A DNA stretch of 64,000 nucleotides from Galaxea fascicularis (GCA_948470475.1 OX419336.1:32680415-32744414); one strand, 5' to 3'. Shown: positions 37,340 through 49,370, counted from the first letter of the stretch. Notes: generated from the letters alone by a model not told the origin. A program made the numbers and translations.

Positions 37340-37625
37340 TTATATCTCTCAGTTAGTAGGCGCGCTGTGATTGGTCAATTTTGCGGGCCGTATTCCAGCG
37401 TACGGCCCGCTAAATTTGAAAGTTTCCTTTCCCGCGCAGCGGATTAACCTCAAAGATATAATAAATATCTTACTAACCTAGTTTTCTCAGTCCGTACTGT
37501 AAGTTACGGATCCTCGTTTTTTTCCCGTGGATTTACGGCCCGCGCGCTTCGCGCTTGGGCCATAAGCAAACGGAAATAAAACTCGCTCCATAACTTACAG
37601 GACGGACCTCGAACTCGGTTACTCA
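37340..37625. mobile_element. Foldback MITE, longer copy
   Basis: It contains GTCCGTACTGTAAGTTACGG, TAACTTACAGGACGGACC and an outer hairpin GCGGGCCGTATTCC / GCGTACGGCCCGC. Confidence 0.78.
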
Positions 37626-38160
37626 GAGGTACAGATAAAAACAGAAAACATCTGTTCTTCTACGTTTCTGAATAGAACTTCAAGTATAAGGCCACGAATC
37701 AACACAACTGAACACATTAACATTACAAAATCATTAAAGCCTTCATGTATCGTTAATTTTTTGTTTTAATTTTTCCAGTACATTTTAGATGGGTTCAGTA
37801 AGGGGGGTCAGTCGGGGATCAGTTGACCCGGTCGGTGTTTTGTCAAAGCTCTGTTTCTTGCATGGTCCAGTGCTCTCCGTACATTGAGCACTTAAGTAGT
37901 ATCGGGAACTTAAACCCTGTGTATTGCAACCTGAAGTCTGTTGCATCTGGGAATTTTCCGTCGATTCTGTTCCCCGAAGAATACGATACCATACGATACG
38001 ATATTCATTTTTTATAGAGGGTATAGACACGTTTAACCCAATAAGAGTTTTCACGTGGCCCTCTAGGTCAGTACTAGGGGTGGTCGGGTGGTCACAGCCA
38101 GGGTTCATTACGTCCCACATTACGTCAGTGGTTCTTTTACGTCCCACAAAGTCAATTTGT

Positions 38161-38350
38161 GAAGAGTTGTGAGACGGGACCTCCGGTTTTATCCGAGAAG
38201 ACTAGAAAGTCTAACATTTGCAGATGTCATTACAAAGGTGGCAATTTCTCCTCAGTTATTTAAAGACCCTGAGTGTTGGTCCGGCCAGGGCTGGAACCCC
38301 CGACCTCCCGTACAGCAGTCCGGTGCTCTACCACTGAGCCAACTGGTTCC
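38161..38350 (-). mobile_element. tRNA-derived SINE, second family
   Basis: The minus strand has GGCTCAGTGGTAGAGCACCG and GGGGGTTCCAGCCC, then a body with CTTTCTAGTCTTCTCGGA. The same body follows the head at 56639. Confidence 0.78.
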
Positions 38351-38766
38351 AGGCATTTTCCCACATTTAAGTAACACGTTTAATTTTATCTACTTCCCTC
38401 TCCATGACTTCATCAAAATGGCGTCTCACGATTGCCAAACATTATCATGTGATTACTCTCGTGGCCGGGTCGGCCCAAGAAGATTGAATAAAATTAGAAA
38501 CAGGTTTCAACAAAATATTCAAGGTTTGAAATAAATACAAACTCAACGAATTGGATCGAATAATAGAAATGAAAAGATTTAATTTAATGAAAATCAATAT
38601 TAACGATTGTACTGAACGACTTTTCACTGGTTTAAATTAAACCAATACTTAGTAGATTATGGACTAAAAGAATTTTCACTACTTTAAAATAAACCTATAA
38701 TTGGCGGGCAAAACATACATTGCAAGAATTAAATTTCGCTACAAAAGGCTTACCATACTTAACACA

Positions 38767-38809
38767 CCACCTACATTCTAATCATCGTAAGTAACTAGAA
38801 TGGGGGTGG
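38767..38809 (-). promoter_or_regulatory. Intronic hairpin A with anti-5'-splice-site loop
   Basis: CCACC-type arms pair around a loop that on the minus strand reads AGTTACTTACG. That loop is complementary over 11 nt, with one G-U pair, to the donor of block A about 60 nt upstream. Relative to copies B-E the stem carries a paired change (TCTA/TAGA for TCCA/TGGA). Confidence 0.5.
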
Positions 38810-38868
38810 AGTGTTAAGGTTCATGATTTTCTGATATTAATTTGTAGCTTTAGTTACTAGTCACTTAC

Positions 38869-39345
38869 GCCTCCTTGTTATCCTCCTGGTTCTACCATAA
38901 CGGGCTTTCCTAACGATCCTCACTCTTCTTCTGCCAAGCAGCTTCACTCTCACCCGTCTTCCCCGGACGCGAATACTGCAACGTACTCGGCGCCTCACGC
39001 GTCTCCACCTTTTATTCCGTCTTAAATACCACCTCTTCCTGCGTCTTCTAAGTCGTATTCTTCGTCTTCTCAATTTTAAAATCAGCCTGACTTTCTTTAT
39101 TTTCCTCCATTTTTGTCTTCTTCGTAGATACCACTTACGACCGAATCTTCTCAGACCGCACCACCTTCTCCTAATACGGACTCGCCAACGTTTTCCGTAA
39201 CGCTTAATTTTTCTATACTTCCGTTTGATCAAAATCCTTATTTTTCTCCTGAACCTGCGGATAGGCTTCTTGCGGAGTCCAAAGAAGTATCGTCTTCTTA
39301 TTTTCACACGACGTCGTCTGCCACGGTACCGGATATATTTCCCTC
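38869..39345 (-). CDS. Exon 21, array block A (477 nt, phase 1-1)
   Basis: This is the most diverged copy of the array block, with changes such as LRRRQKWRKIKK for LRRRGKWSKMKK and TRRITRR at the end. The donor is AGGC|GTAAGTGAC. It also lies at the 3' edge of the array. Confidence 0.87.
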
Positions 39346-40293
39346 CTGAATAAAGCAACAGGTTGTTATTTATCGACATGCATATACCTCCTTGCGTCAG
39401 TGATGAGCCATTTACCATTAACAAATCACATTTCGCTTTTTTACGTCAACCGTGCACTTTTTTCAACTCATCTGCTGTATCATTTTAATCGTTTCATTTT
39501 TAAGACAACGAACATTTGAGTGGTAACACCAACTTAGAAACGCACTTCTCAAGAGGTTTCATTGAAATGACATTTACATTAAGCCATTGTTGAGACTAAA
39601 TGTGACTTACATCGCGGCGTTTTTATTGAATGCTGTCTAATAATTTCAAAACAATATATTACCCAGATAGTTTAATCACAGATTGAATATTATCCAAGCA
39701 ACCTTTGTGCAGGCTAAAACACTTTCATGCAGGAAAGCATCATTTGATTTACATCGCGGGCTTTTCTTAAATAGTGACTGTGTAATAATCTTAAAAATAA
39801 CGAAAGAGTTTAATCGCAGATTGAAATTGTTCAAGCAACCTTTGTGAGAGCTAAAAGACTTTCACGCAGGAAAGCATTGCTTTATGGCTTTCACTTGACT
39901 TACACTGTGGAGTTTTCTTAAATGCCGTATAATAATCTTAAAACAAACCGAGTGAGTTTAATTACAAATTGAACGTTATTGAAGCAACCTTTGTGCTGGC
40001 TAAAAAGACTTCAACACAGGAAAGCGCTCTTTTATGCCTTTCATTTGCCAAAAATTAGCCTCAGTAACTTGAACATTGAAGATGCAGGTGTATTTATTTC
40101 TCTTTCCTCGGCTGTAGAATACATTTCTGAACACTACTGTACCTCATAATCAAGATCCTTCTATGTAGCTTAACGTCATTAAGGGAAGACCAAACAAACT
40201 AAGCTACTTTCTGTAAGTTACTTAGAGTTAATGGAAATAAAAGGTTTGATCATTTCTAGTCGGGGTAAAAGAAAAACCAAACTTTAAACTTAC

Positions 40294-40323
40294 TTCGTCC
40301 ACGACGTCGCCTCCTTCTACGCC
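40294..40323 (-). CDS. Exon 20, array microexon A (30 nt, phase 1-1)
   Basis: This is the last of the five identical 30-nt microexons. It has the same tcccttag acceptor and GAA|GTAAGTTT donor. Confidence 0.82.
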
Positions 40324-40944
40324 CTAAGGGAAAATGACAGGTAAAATTATTGAATGCAACTCGGCTGGTGCTCATCCATGTGAGACGTATGGTACTTAAT
40401 ATAAAAAACAAGCCTTTTAAATTAACAGTCCCACGTCCTTTACCCCCCATCCACCTCCGCCGTCTGCTTTAAAAATGGAATCTTTTGGCTGCAGATTTTA
40501 TCAAGCAAGATGATTGAGGTTTCAGCAATCATCCTGCCATGGGGTTTATTTCAAGTGTATAAGGTAACGAACACAAACAAGTCACATCAAATCACCAAAG
40601 TAGCATTAATGACAGGTAAACAATGTTGTGCCATGAAGGGTGTTTAGTCATCGCAGTTACAAATGGTAGCCGATTTAATAATTCGTCTCACGACTGAGTT
40701 ACTTGGATGTGCATCGTAACGTGTTGTTTGTGATCAAAGGGAAACACCAATGATCTAGAACTGAAAACAGTTACAACGTCGGCATGGGAGCCGGAAACTA
40801 TTTTTCATCCCACGTTTTAGGGATGTCGTTCGGTCCATAAAAATTGTGAATTAAAACAGAAGAAATCTAATCTACTTGATTTGTGGATCGAACCATAAGC
40901 ATAAAGACACGAATCGACATAACAAAATCACGAGCCTTAAAACG

Positions 40945-40987
40945 CCACCTTCATTCCAATAATCGTAAGTAACTGGAATGGAGGTGG
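40945..40987 (-). promoter_or_regulatory. Intronic hairpin B with anti-5'-splice-site loop
   Basis: The 14-nt arms (CCACCTTCATTCCA on the plus strand) pair with one wobble. The loop element spans 40964-40974, and its target, the donor of block B, spans 41037-41047. Confidence 0.5.
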
Positions 40988-41046
40988 AGTGTTCAGGTTC
41001 ATGATTTTGTCATCTTCATTTGTGTCTTTAGTCACTAGTCACTTAC

Positions 41047-41523
41047 GCCTGATTGATATCCTCCTGGTTCTACCATAGCGCCCTTTCCTAAAGATCCTCA
41101 CTCTTCTTCTGCCAAGCAGCTTCACTTTCAGCCGTCTTCCCCGGACGCGAATACTGCAACGTACTCGGCGCCTCACGCGTCTCCACCTTTTATTCCGTCT
41201 TAAATACCACGTCTTCCTGCGTCGTCTAATTCGTATTCTTCGTCTTCTCAATTTTAAAATCAGCCTGACTTTCTTCATTTTGCTCCATTTACCTCTTCTT
41301 CGTAGATACCACTTACGACCGAATCTTCTCAGACCACACCACCTTCTCCTAATACGGACTCGCCAACGTTTTCCGTAACGCTTAATTTTTCTATACTTCC
41401 GTTTGATCAAAATCCTTATTTTTCTCCTGAACCTGCGGATAGGCTTCTTGCGGAGTCCAAAGAAGTATCGTCTTCTTATTTTCACACGACGTCGTCTGCC
41501 ACGGTACCGGATATATTTCCCTC
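41047..41523 (-). CDS. Exon 19, array block B (477 nt, phase 1-1)
   Basis: This is the reference copy of the array block: Gly-Gly-Lys-Tyr start, Trp/Tyr repeat units through the middle, and a Cys-Ser-Ile-Arg-Val tail. The ORF can be read further upstream into the intron, but the acceptor at 41524-41525 and the phase place the true start. Confidence 0.88.
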
Positions 41524-41782
41524 CTGAATAAAGCAACAGGTTGTTATTTATCGACATGCATATACCTCCTTGCGTTAGTGATGAGCCATTTACCATTAAC
41601 AAATCACATTTCGCTCTTATAACGTCAACCGTGCACTTTTTCCAACTCACCTGCTGTATCATTTTAATCGTTTCATTTTTAAGACAACGAACATTTGAGT
41701 GGTAACACCAACTTAGAAACGCACTTCTCAAGAGGTTTCATTGAAATGACATTTACATTAAGCCATTGTTGAGACTAAATGT

Positions 41783-42230
41783 GACTTACATCGCGGCGTT
41801 TTTATTGAATGCTGTCTAATAATTTCAAAACAATATATTACCCAGATAGTTTAATCACAGATTGAATATTATCCAAGCAACCTTTGTGCAGGCTAAAACA
41901 CTTTCATGCAGGAAAGCATCATTTGATTTACATCGCGGGCTTTTCTTAAATAGTGACTGTGTAACAATCTTAAAAATAACGAAAGAGTTTAATCGCAGAT
42001 TGAAAATTGTTCAAGCAACCTTTGTGAGAGCTAAAAGACTTTCACGCAGGAAAGCATTGCTTTATGGCTTTCACTTGACTTACACTGTGGAGTTTTCTTA
42101 AATGCCGTATAATAATCTTAAAACAAACCGAGTGAGTTTAATTACAAATTGAACGTTATTGAAGCAACCTTTGTGCTGGCTAAAAAGACTTCAACACAGG
42201 AAAGCGCTCTTTTATGCCTTTCATTTGCCA
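41783..42230. repeat. Intronic ~145-bp subrepeats inside each array unit
   Basis: Three degenerate copies start at 41783, 41925 and 42077, with shared blocks such as CAAGCAACCTTTGTG and CAGGAAAGC. Equivalent triplets occur in all five units (for example 39603-40055 and 44103-44550). A 79-codon plus-strand frame in three of the units is a by-product of this repeat. Confidence 0.8.
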
Positions 42231-42473
42231 AAAATTAGCCTCAGTAACTTGAACATTGAAGATGCAGGTGTATTTATTTCTCTTTCCTCGGCTGTAGAAT
42301 ACATTTCTGAACACTACTGTACCTCATAATCAAGATCCTTGTATGTAGCTTAACGTCATTTAGGGAAGACCAAACAAACTAAGCTACTTTCTGTAAGTTA
42401 CTTAGAGTCAATGGAAATAAAAGCTTTGATCATTTCTAGTCGGGGTAAAAGAAAAACCAAACTTTAAACTTAC

Positions 42474-42503
42474 TTCGTCCACGACGTCGCCTCCTTCTAC
42501 GCC
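42474..42503 (-). CDS. Exon 18, array microexon B (30 nt, phase 1-1)
   Basis: This array microexon matches the others in sequence and splice sites. The split codon with block C upstream is C|GG (Arg) and with block B downstream is A|GA (Arg). Confidence 0.82.
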
Positions 42504-43024
42504 CTAAGGGAAAATGACAGGTAAAATTATTGAATGCAACTCGGCTGGTGCTCATCCATGTGAGACGTATGGTACTTAATATAAAAAACAAGCCTTTTAA
42601 ATTAACAGTCCCACGTCCTTTACCCCCCATCCACCTCCGCCGTCTGCTTTAAAAATGGAATCTTTTGGCTGCAGATTTTATCAAGCAAGATGATTGAGGT
42701 TTCAGCAATCATCCTGCCATGGGGTTTATTTCAAGTGTATAAGGTAACGAACACAAACAAGTCACATCAAATCACCAAAGTAGCATTGATGACAGATAAA
42801 TAATGTTGTGCCATGAAGGGTGTTTAGTCATCGCAGTTAAAAATGATAACCGATTTAATAATTCGTCTCACGACTGAGTTACTTGGATGTGCATCGTAAC
42901 GTGTTGTTTGTGATCAAAGGGAAACACCAATGATCTAGAAAAACACTTACAAAGTCGGCATGGGAGCCGGGAACTACTTTTCATCCCACGTTTTAGCGAT
43001 GTCGTTCGGTCCTTAAAAAACTGT

Positions 43025-43245
43025 TAATTAAAACAGAAGAAATCTAATCTACTTGATTTGTGCATCGAACCACAAGCAAAAGGGCACGAATCCACATAAC
43101 AATTAATTAAAACAGATTAATTATTATTATTAATTAAAACAAATTATTAATTTTAATTAAAACAAATTAATTAAAACAGAAGAAATCTAATCTACTTGAT
43201 TTGTGGATCGAACCACAAGCAAAAGAGCACGAATCGACATAACAA
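43025..43245. repeat. Local duplication with AT-rich filler in unit C
   Basis: The segment containing AGAAGAAATCTAATCTACTT occurs twice, separated by ATTAATTAAAAC-type filler. It explains why unit C is about 140 bp longer than the others. Confidence 0.8.
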
Positions 43246-43264
43246 AATCACGAGCCTTAAAACA

Positions 43265-43307
43265 CCACCTTCATTCCAATAATCGTAAGTAACTGGAATG
43301 GAAGTGG
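43265..43307 (-). promoter_or_regulatory. Intronic hairpin C with anti-5'-splice-site loop
   Basis: It has the same 43-nt layout as B, with one extra change in the outer arm (GAAGTGG for GAGGTGG). Confidence 0.48.
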
Positions 43308-43366
43308 AGTGTTCAGGTTCATGATTTTGTCATCTTCATTTGTGTCTTTAGTCACTAGTCACTTAC

Positions 43367-43843
43367 GCCTGATTGATATCCTCCTGGTTTTACCATAGCG
43401 CCCTTTCCTAAAGATCCTCACTCTTCTTCTGCCAAGCAGCTTCACTTTCAGCCGTCTTCCCCGGACGCGAATACTGCAACGTACTCGGCGCCTCACGCGT
43501 CTCCACCTTTTATTCCGTCTTAAATACCACGTCTTCCTGCGTCGTCTAATTCGTATTCTTCGTCTTCTCAATTTTAAAATCAGCCTGACTTTCTTCATTT
43601 TGCTCCATTTACCTCTTCTTCGTAGATACCACTTACGACCGAATCTTCTCAGACCGCACCACCTTCTCCTAATACGGACTCGCCAACGTTTTCCGTAACG
43701 CTTAATTTTTCTATACTTCCGTTTGATCAAAATCCTTATTTTTCTCCTGAACCTGCGGATAGGCTTCTTGCGGAGTCCAAAGAAGTATCGTCTTCTTATT
43801 TTCACACGACGTCGTCTGCCACGGTACCGGATATATTTCCCTC
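43367..43843 (-). CDS. Exon 17, array block C (477 nt, phase 1-1)
   Basis: This copy is nearly identical to block B. Its distinguishing change is Lys in RYGKTRR where the others have Arg. The intron just downstream carries a local duplication that makes this unit about 140 bp longer. Confidence 0.88.
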
Positions 43844-44793
43844 CTGAATAAAGCAACAGGTTGTTATTTATCGACATGCATATACCTCCTTGCGTTAGTG
43901 ATGAGCCATTTACCATTAACAAATCACATTTCGCTCTTATAACGTCAACCGTGCACTTTTTCCAACTCACCTGCTGTATCATTTTAATCGTTTCATTTTT
44001 AAGACAACGAACATTTGAGTGGTAACACCAACTTAGAAACGCACTTCTCAAGAGGTTTCATTGAAATGACATTTACATTAAGCCATTGTTGAGACTAAAT
44101 GTGACTTACATCGCGGCGTTTTTATTGAATGCTGTCTAATAATTTCAAAACAATATATTACCCAGATAGTTTAATCACAGATTGAATATTATCCAAGCAA
44201 CCTTTGTGCAGGCTAAAACACTTTCATGCAGGAAAGCATCATTTGATTTACATCGCGGGCTTTTCTTAAATAGTGACTGTGTAACAATCTTAAAAATAAC
44301 GAAAGAGTTTAATCGCAGATTGAAAATTGTTCAAGCAACCTTTGTGAGAGCTAAAAGACTTTCACGCAGGAAAGCATTGCTTTATGGCTTTCACTTGACT
44401 TACACTGTGGAGTTTTCTTAAATGCCGTATAATAATCTTAAAACAAACCGAGTGAGTTTAATTACAAATTGAACGTTATTGAAGCAACCTTTGTGCTGGC
44501 TAAAAAGACTTCAACACAGGAAAGCGCTCTTTTATGCCTTTCATTTGCCAAAAATTAGCCTCAGTAACTTGAACATTGAAGATGCAGGTGTATTTATTTC
44601 TCTTTCCTCGGCTGTAGAATACATTTCTGAACACTACTGTACCTCATAATCAAGATCCTTGTATGTAGCTTAACGTCATTTAGGGAAGACCAAACAAACT
44701 AAGCTACTTTCTGTAAGTTACTTAGAGTCAATGGAAATAAAAGCTTTGATCATTTCTAGTCGGGGTAAAAGAAAAACCAAACTTTAAACTTAC

Positions 44794-44823
44794 TTCGTCC
44801 ACGACGTCGCCTCCTTCTACGCC
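44794..44823 (-). CDS. Exon 16, array microexon C (30 nt, phase 1-1)
   Basis: The 30 nt are identical to the other array microexons. It sits about 0.7 kb upstream (in gene orientation) of array block C's sister donor region, in the same relative place as in each unit. Confidence 0.82.
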
Positions 44824-45448
44824 CTAAGGGAAAATGACAGGTAAAATTATTGAATGCAACTCGGCTGGTGCTCATCCATGTGAGACGTATGGTACTTAAT
44901 ATAAAAAACAAGCCTTTTAAATTAACAGTCCCACGTCCTTTACCCCCCCATCCACCTCCGCCGTCTGCTTTAAAAATGGAATCTTTTGGCTGCAGATTTT
45001 ATCAAGCAAGATGATTGAGGTTTCAGCAATCATCCTGCCATGGGGTTTATTTCAAGTGTATAAGGTAACGAACACAAACAAGTCACATCAAATCACCAAA
45101 GTAGCATTGATGACAGATAAATAATGTTGTGCCATGAAGGGTGTTTAGTCATCGCAGTTAAAAATGATAACCGATTTAATAATTCGTCTCACGACTGAGT
45201 TACTTGGATGTGCATCGTAACGTGTTGTTTGTGATCAAAGGGAAACACCAATGATCTAGAACTGAAAACAGTTACACTGACGTCGGCATGGGAGCAGGAA
45301 ACTATTTTTCATCCCACGTTTTAGGGATGTCATTCGGTCCATAAAAATTGTGAATTAAAACAGAAGAAATCTAATCTACTTGATTTGTGGATCGAACCAT
45401 AAGCATAAAGACACGAATCGACATAACAAAATCACGAGCCTTAAAACA

Positions 45449-45491
45449 CCACCTTCATTCCAATAATCGTAAGTAACTGGAATGGAGGTGG
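45449..45491 (-). promoter_or_regulatory. Intronic hairpin D with anti-5'-splice-site loop
   Basis: It matches hairpin B across all 43 nt and sits at the same distance from the donor of block D. Confidence 0.5.
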
Positions 45492-45550
45492 AGTGTTCAG
45501 GTTCATGATTTTGTCATCTTCATTTGTGTCTTTAGTCACTAGTCACTTAC

Positions 45551-46027
45551 GCCTGATTGATATCCTCCTGGTTCTACCATAGCGCCCTTTCCTAACGATC
45601 CTCACTCTTCTTCTGCCAAGCAGCTTCACTTTCAGCCGTCTTCCCCGGACGCGAATACTGCAACGTACTCGGCGCCTCACGCGTCTCCACCTTTTATTCC
45701 GTCTTAAATACCACGTCTTCCTGCGTCGTCTAATTCGTATTCTTCGTCTTCTCAATTTTAAAATCAGCCTGACTTTCTTCATTTTGCTCCATTTACCTCT
45801 TCTTCGTAGATACCACTTACGACCGAATCTTCTCAGACCGCACCACCTTCTCCTAATACGGACTCGCCAACGTTTTCCGTAACGCTTAATTTTTCTATAC
45901 TTCCGTTTGATCAAAATCCTTATTTTTCTCCTGAACCTGCGGATAGGCTTCTTGCGGAGTCCAAAGAAGTATCGTCTTCTTATTTTCACACGACGTCGTC
46001 TGCCACGGTACCGGATATATTTCCCTC
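45551..46027 (-). CDS. Exon 15, array block D (477 nt, phase 1-1)
   Basis: This copy of the 159-residue array block has the same splice sites as E. It differs from B and C by Val in VRIVRKGRYG where they have Phe. Confidence 0.88.
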
Positions 46028-46976
46028 CTGAATAAAGCAACAGGTTGTTATTTATCGACATGCATATACCTCCTTGCGTTAGTGATGAGCCATTTACCAT
46101 TAACAAATCACATTTCGCTCTTATAACGTCAACCGTGCACTTTTTCCAACTCACCTGCTGTATCATTTTAATCGTTTCATTTTTAAGACAACGAACATTT
46201 GAGTGGTAACACCAACTTAGAAACGCACTTCTCAAGAGGTTTCATTGAAATGACATTTACATTAAGCCATTGTTGAGACTAAATGTGACTTACATCGCGG
46301 CGTTTTTATTGAATGCTGTCTAATAATTTCAAAAAAAATATTACCAAGATAGTTTAATCACAGATTGAATATTATCCAAGCAACCTTTGTGCAGGCTAAA
46401 ACACTTTCATGCAGGAAAGCATCATTTGATTTACATCGCGGGCTTTTCTTAAATAGTGACTGTGTAACAATCTTAAAAATAACGAAAGAGTTTAATCGCA
46501 GATTGAAAATTGTTCAAGCAACCTTTGTGAGAGCTAAAAGACTTTCACGCAGGAAAGCATTGCTTTATGGCTTTCACTTGACTTACACTGTGGAGTTTTC
46601 TTAAATGCCGTATAATAATCTTAAAACAAACCGAGTGAGTTTAATTACAAATTGAACGTTATTGAAGCAACCTTTGTGCTGGCTAAAAAGACTTCAACAC
46701 AGGAAAGCGCTCTTTTATGCCTTTCATTTGCCAAAAATTAGCCTCAGTAACTTGAACATTGAAGATGCAGGTGTATTTATTTCTCTTTCCTCGGCTGTAG
46801 AATACATTTCTGAACACTACTGTACCTCATAATCAAGATCCTTGTATGTAGCTTAACGTCATTTAGGGAAGACCAAACAAACTAAGCTACTTTCTGCAAG
46901 TTACTTAGAGTCAATGGAAATAAAAGCTTTGATCATTTCTAGTCGGGGTAAAAGAAAAACCAAACTTTAAACTTAC

Positions 46977-47006
46977 TTCGTCCACGACGTCGCCTCCTTC
47001 TACGCC
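46977..47006 (-). CDS. Exon 14, array microexon D (30 nt, phase 1-1)
   Basis: This is a microexon of nine Arg and one Gly between array blocks E and D. The acceptor is tcccttag|GG and the donor is GAA|GTAAGTTT. Confidence 0.82.
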
Positions 47007-47627
47007 CTAAGGGAAAATGACAGGTAAAATTATTGAATGCAACTCGGCTGGTGCTCATCCATGTGAGACGTATGGTACTTAATATAAAAAACAAGCCTTT
47101 TAAATTAACAGTCCCACGTCCTTTACCCCCCATCCACCTCCGCCGTCTGCTTTAAAAATGGAATCTTTTGGCTGCAGATTTTATCAAGCAAGATGATTGA
47201 GGTTTCAGCAATCATCCTGCCATGGGGTTTATTTCAAGTGTATAAGGTAACGAACACAAACAAGTCACATCAAATCACCAAAGTAGCATTAATGACAGGT
47301 AAACAATGTTGTGCCATGAAGGGTGTTTAGTCATCGCAGTTACAAATGGTAGCCGATTTAATAATTCGTCTCACGACTGAGTTACTTGGATGTGCATCGT
47401 AACGTGTTGTTTGTGATCAAAGGGAAACACCAATGATCTAGAACTGAAAACAGTTACAACGTCGGCATGGGAGCCGGAAACTATTTTTCATCCCACGTTT
47501 TAGGGATGTCGTTCGGTCCATAAAAATTGTGAATTAAAACAGAAGAAATCTAATCTACTTGATTTGTGGATCGAACCATAAGCATAAAGACACGAATCGA
47601 CATAACAAAATCACGAGCCTTAAAACG

Positions 47628-47670
47628 CCACCTTCATTCCAATAATCGTAAGTAACTGGAATGGAGGTGG
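47628..47670 (-). promoter_or_regulatory. Intronic hairpin E with anti-5'-splice-site loop
   Basis: It matches hairpin B across all 43 nt and sits at the same distance from the donor of block E. Confidence 0.5.
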
Positions 47671-47729
47671 AGTGTTCAGGTTCATGATTTTGTCATCTTC
47701 ATTTGTGTCTTTAGTCACTAGTCACTTAC

Positions 47730-48206
47730 GCCTGATTGATATCCTCCTGGTTCTACCATAGCGCCCTTTCCTAAAGATCCTCACTCTTCTTCTGCCAAGC
47801 AGCTTCACTTTCAGCCGTCTTCCCCGGACGCGAATACTGCAACGTACTCGGCGCCTCACGCGTCTCCACCTTTTATTCCGTCTTAAATACCACGTCTTCC
47901 TGCGTCGTCTAATTCGTATTCTTCGTCTTCTCAATTTTAAAATCAGCCTGACTTTCTTCATTTTGCTCCATTTACCCCTTCTTCGTAGATACCACTTACG
48001 ACCGAATCTTCTCAGACCGCACCACCTTCTCCTAATACGGACTCGCCAACGTTTTCCGTAACGCTTAATTTTTCTATACTTCCATTTGATCAAAATCCTT
48101 ATTTTTCTCCTGAACCTGCGGATAGGCTTCTTGCGGAGTCCAAAGAAGTATCGTCTTCTTATTTTCACACGACGTCGTCTGCCACGGTACCGGATATATT
48201 TTCCTC
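47730..48206 (-). CDS. Exon 13, array block E (477 nt, phase 1-1)
   Basis: The acceptor is gctttattcag|GA and the donor is AGGC|GTAAGTGAC. The 159 residues include RYGKRWRVRIRRRWCGLRRF, then GRKWYLRRRGKWSKMKKVRL, then the CSIRVRGRRLKVKLLGRRRV tail. It differs from copies B-D by Trp for Arg in the ILIKWKYRK segment. Confidence 0.88.
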
Positions 48207-48665
48207 CTGAATAAAGCAACAGGTTGTTATTTATCGACATGCATATACCTCCTTGCGTCAGTGATGAGCCATTTACCATTAACAAATCACATTTCGCTCT
48301 TATAACGCCAACCGTGCACTTTTTTCAACTCACCTGCTGTATCATTTTAATCGTTTCATTTTTAAGACAACGAACATTTGAGTGGTAACACCAACTTAGA
48401 AACGCACTTCTCAAGAGGTTTCATTGAAATGACATTTACATTAAGCCATTGTTGAGACTAAATGTGACTTACATCGCGGCGTTTTTATTGAATGCTGTCT
48501 AATAATTTCAAAACAATATATTACCCAGATAGTTTAATCACAGATTGAATATTATCCAAGCAACCTTTGTGCAGGCTAAAACACTTTCATACAGGAAAGC
48601 ATCATTTGATTTACATCGCGGGCTTTTCTTAAATAGTGTGTAACACTCTTAAAACTAACGAAAGA

Positions 48666-48792
48666 AGAATGATCCTCGCAGTTGTGATCGCAATTTTTAC
48701 AATTGCGTAAAGAAGCCTGAAAAAAATTCAGGATTTCAACTCCTTCAGACCTCTTCTTGTGATCACAACTGCGAGGATCATTCTTCATTTGA
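48666..48792. mobile_element. Inverted pair of SINE tails inside array unit E
   Basis: GATCCTCGCAGTTGTGATC at the left is mirrored by GATCACAACTGCGAGGATC at the right, around a spacer with GAAGCCTGAA. The arm matches the 3' part of the SINE at 34827. Only unit E has it. Confidence 0.75.
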
Positions 48793-49340
48793 TTTCACAT
48801 CCGCAGTTCACATATGATTTCTTTCATATGCATTTACTCAATAACGAAAGAGTTTAATCGCAGATTGAAAATTGTTCAAGCAACCTTTGTGCAAGCTAAA
48901 ACACTTTCACGCAGGAAAGCATTGCTTTATGGCTTTCATTTGACTTACACTGTGACGTTTTCTTAAATGCCGTTCAATGATCTTAAAACAAACCGAGTGA
49001 GTTTAATTACAAATTGATCGTTATTGAAGCAACCTTTGTGCTGGCTAAAAAGACTTCAACACAGGAAAGCGCTCTTTTATGCCTTTGATTCAGTGCCAAA
49101 AACTGGCCTCAGTAACTTGAACATTGAAGATGCAGGTGTATTTATTTCTCTTTCCTCGGCTGTAGGATACATTACTGAACACTACTGTACCTCATAATCA
49201 AGATCCTTGATTGTAGCTTAACGTCATTTAGGAAGACCAAACAAACTAAGCTACTTTCTGTAAGTTACTTAGAGTCAATGGAAATAAAAGCTTTGATCAT
49301 TTCTAGTCGGGGTTAAAGAAAAACCAAACTTTAAACTTAC

Positions 49341-49370
49341 TTCGTCCACGACGTCGCCTCCTTCTACGCC
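49341..49370 (-). CDS. Exon 12, array microexon E (30 nt, phase 1-1)
   Basis: The acceptor is tcccttag|GG and the donor is GACGAA|GTAAGTTT. It encodes ten residues, nine Arg and one Gly. The 30 nt are identical to the other four array microexons although the flanking intron here has diverged most. Confidence 0.82.

Noticed and set aside
41862..42101. 79-codon plus-strand frame repeated in three array units (also 44182 and 46365)
   Set aside because: It follows an intronic ~145-bp subrepeat and recurs only because the whole unit is duplicated; the version in unit A is broken.
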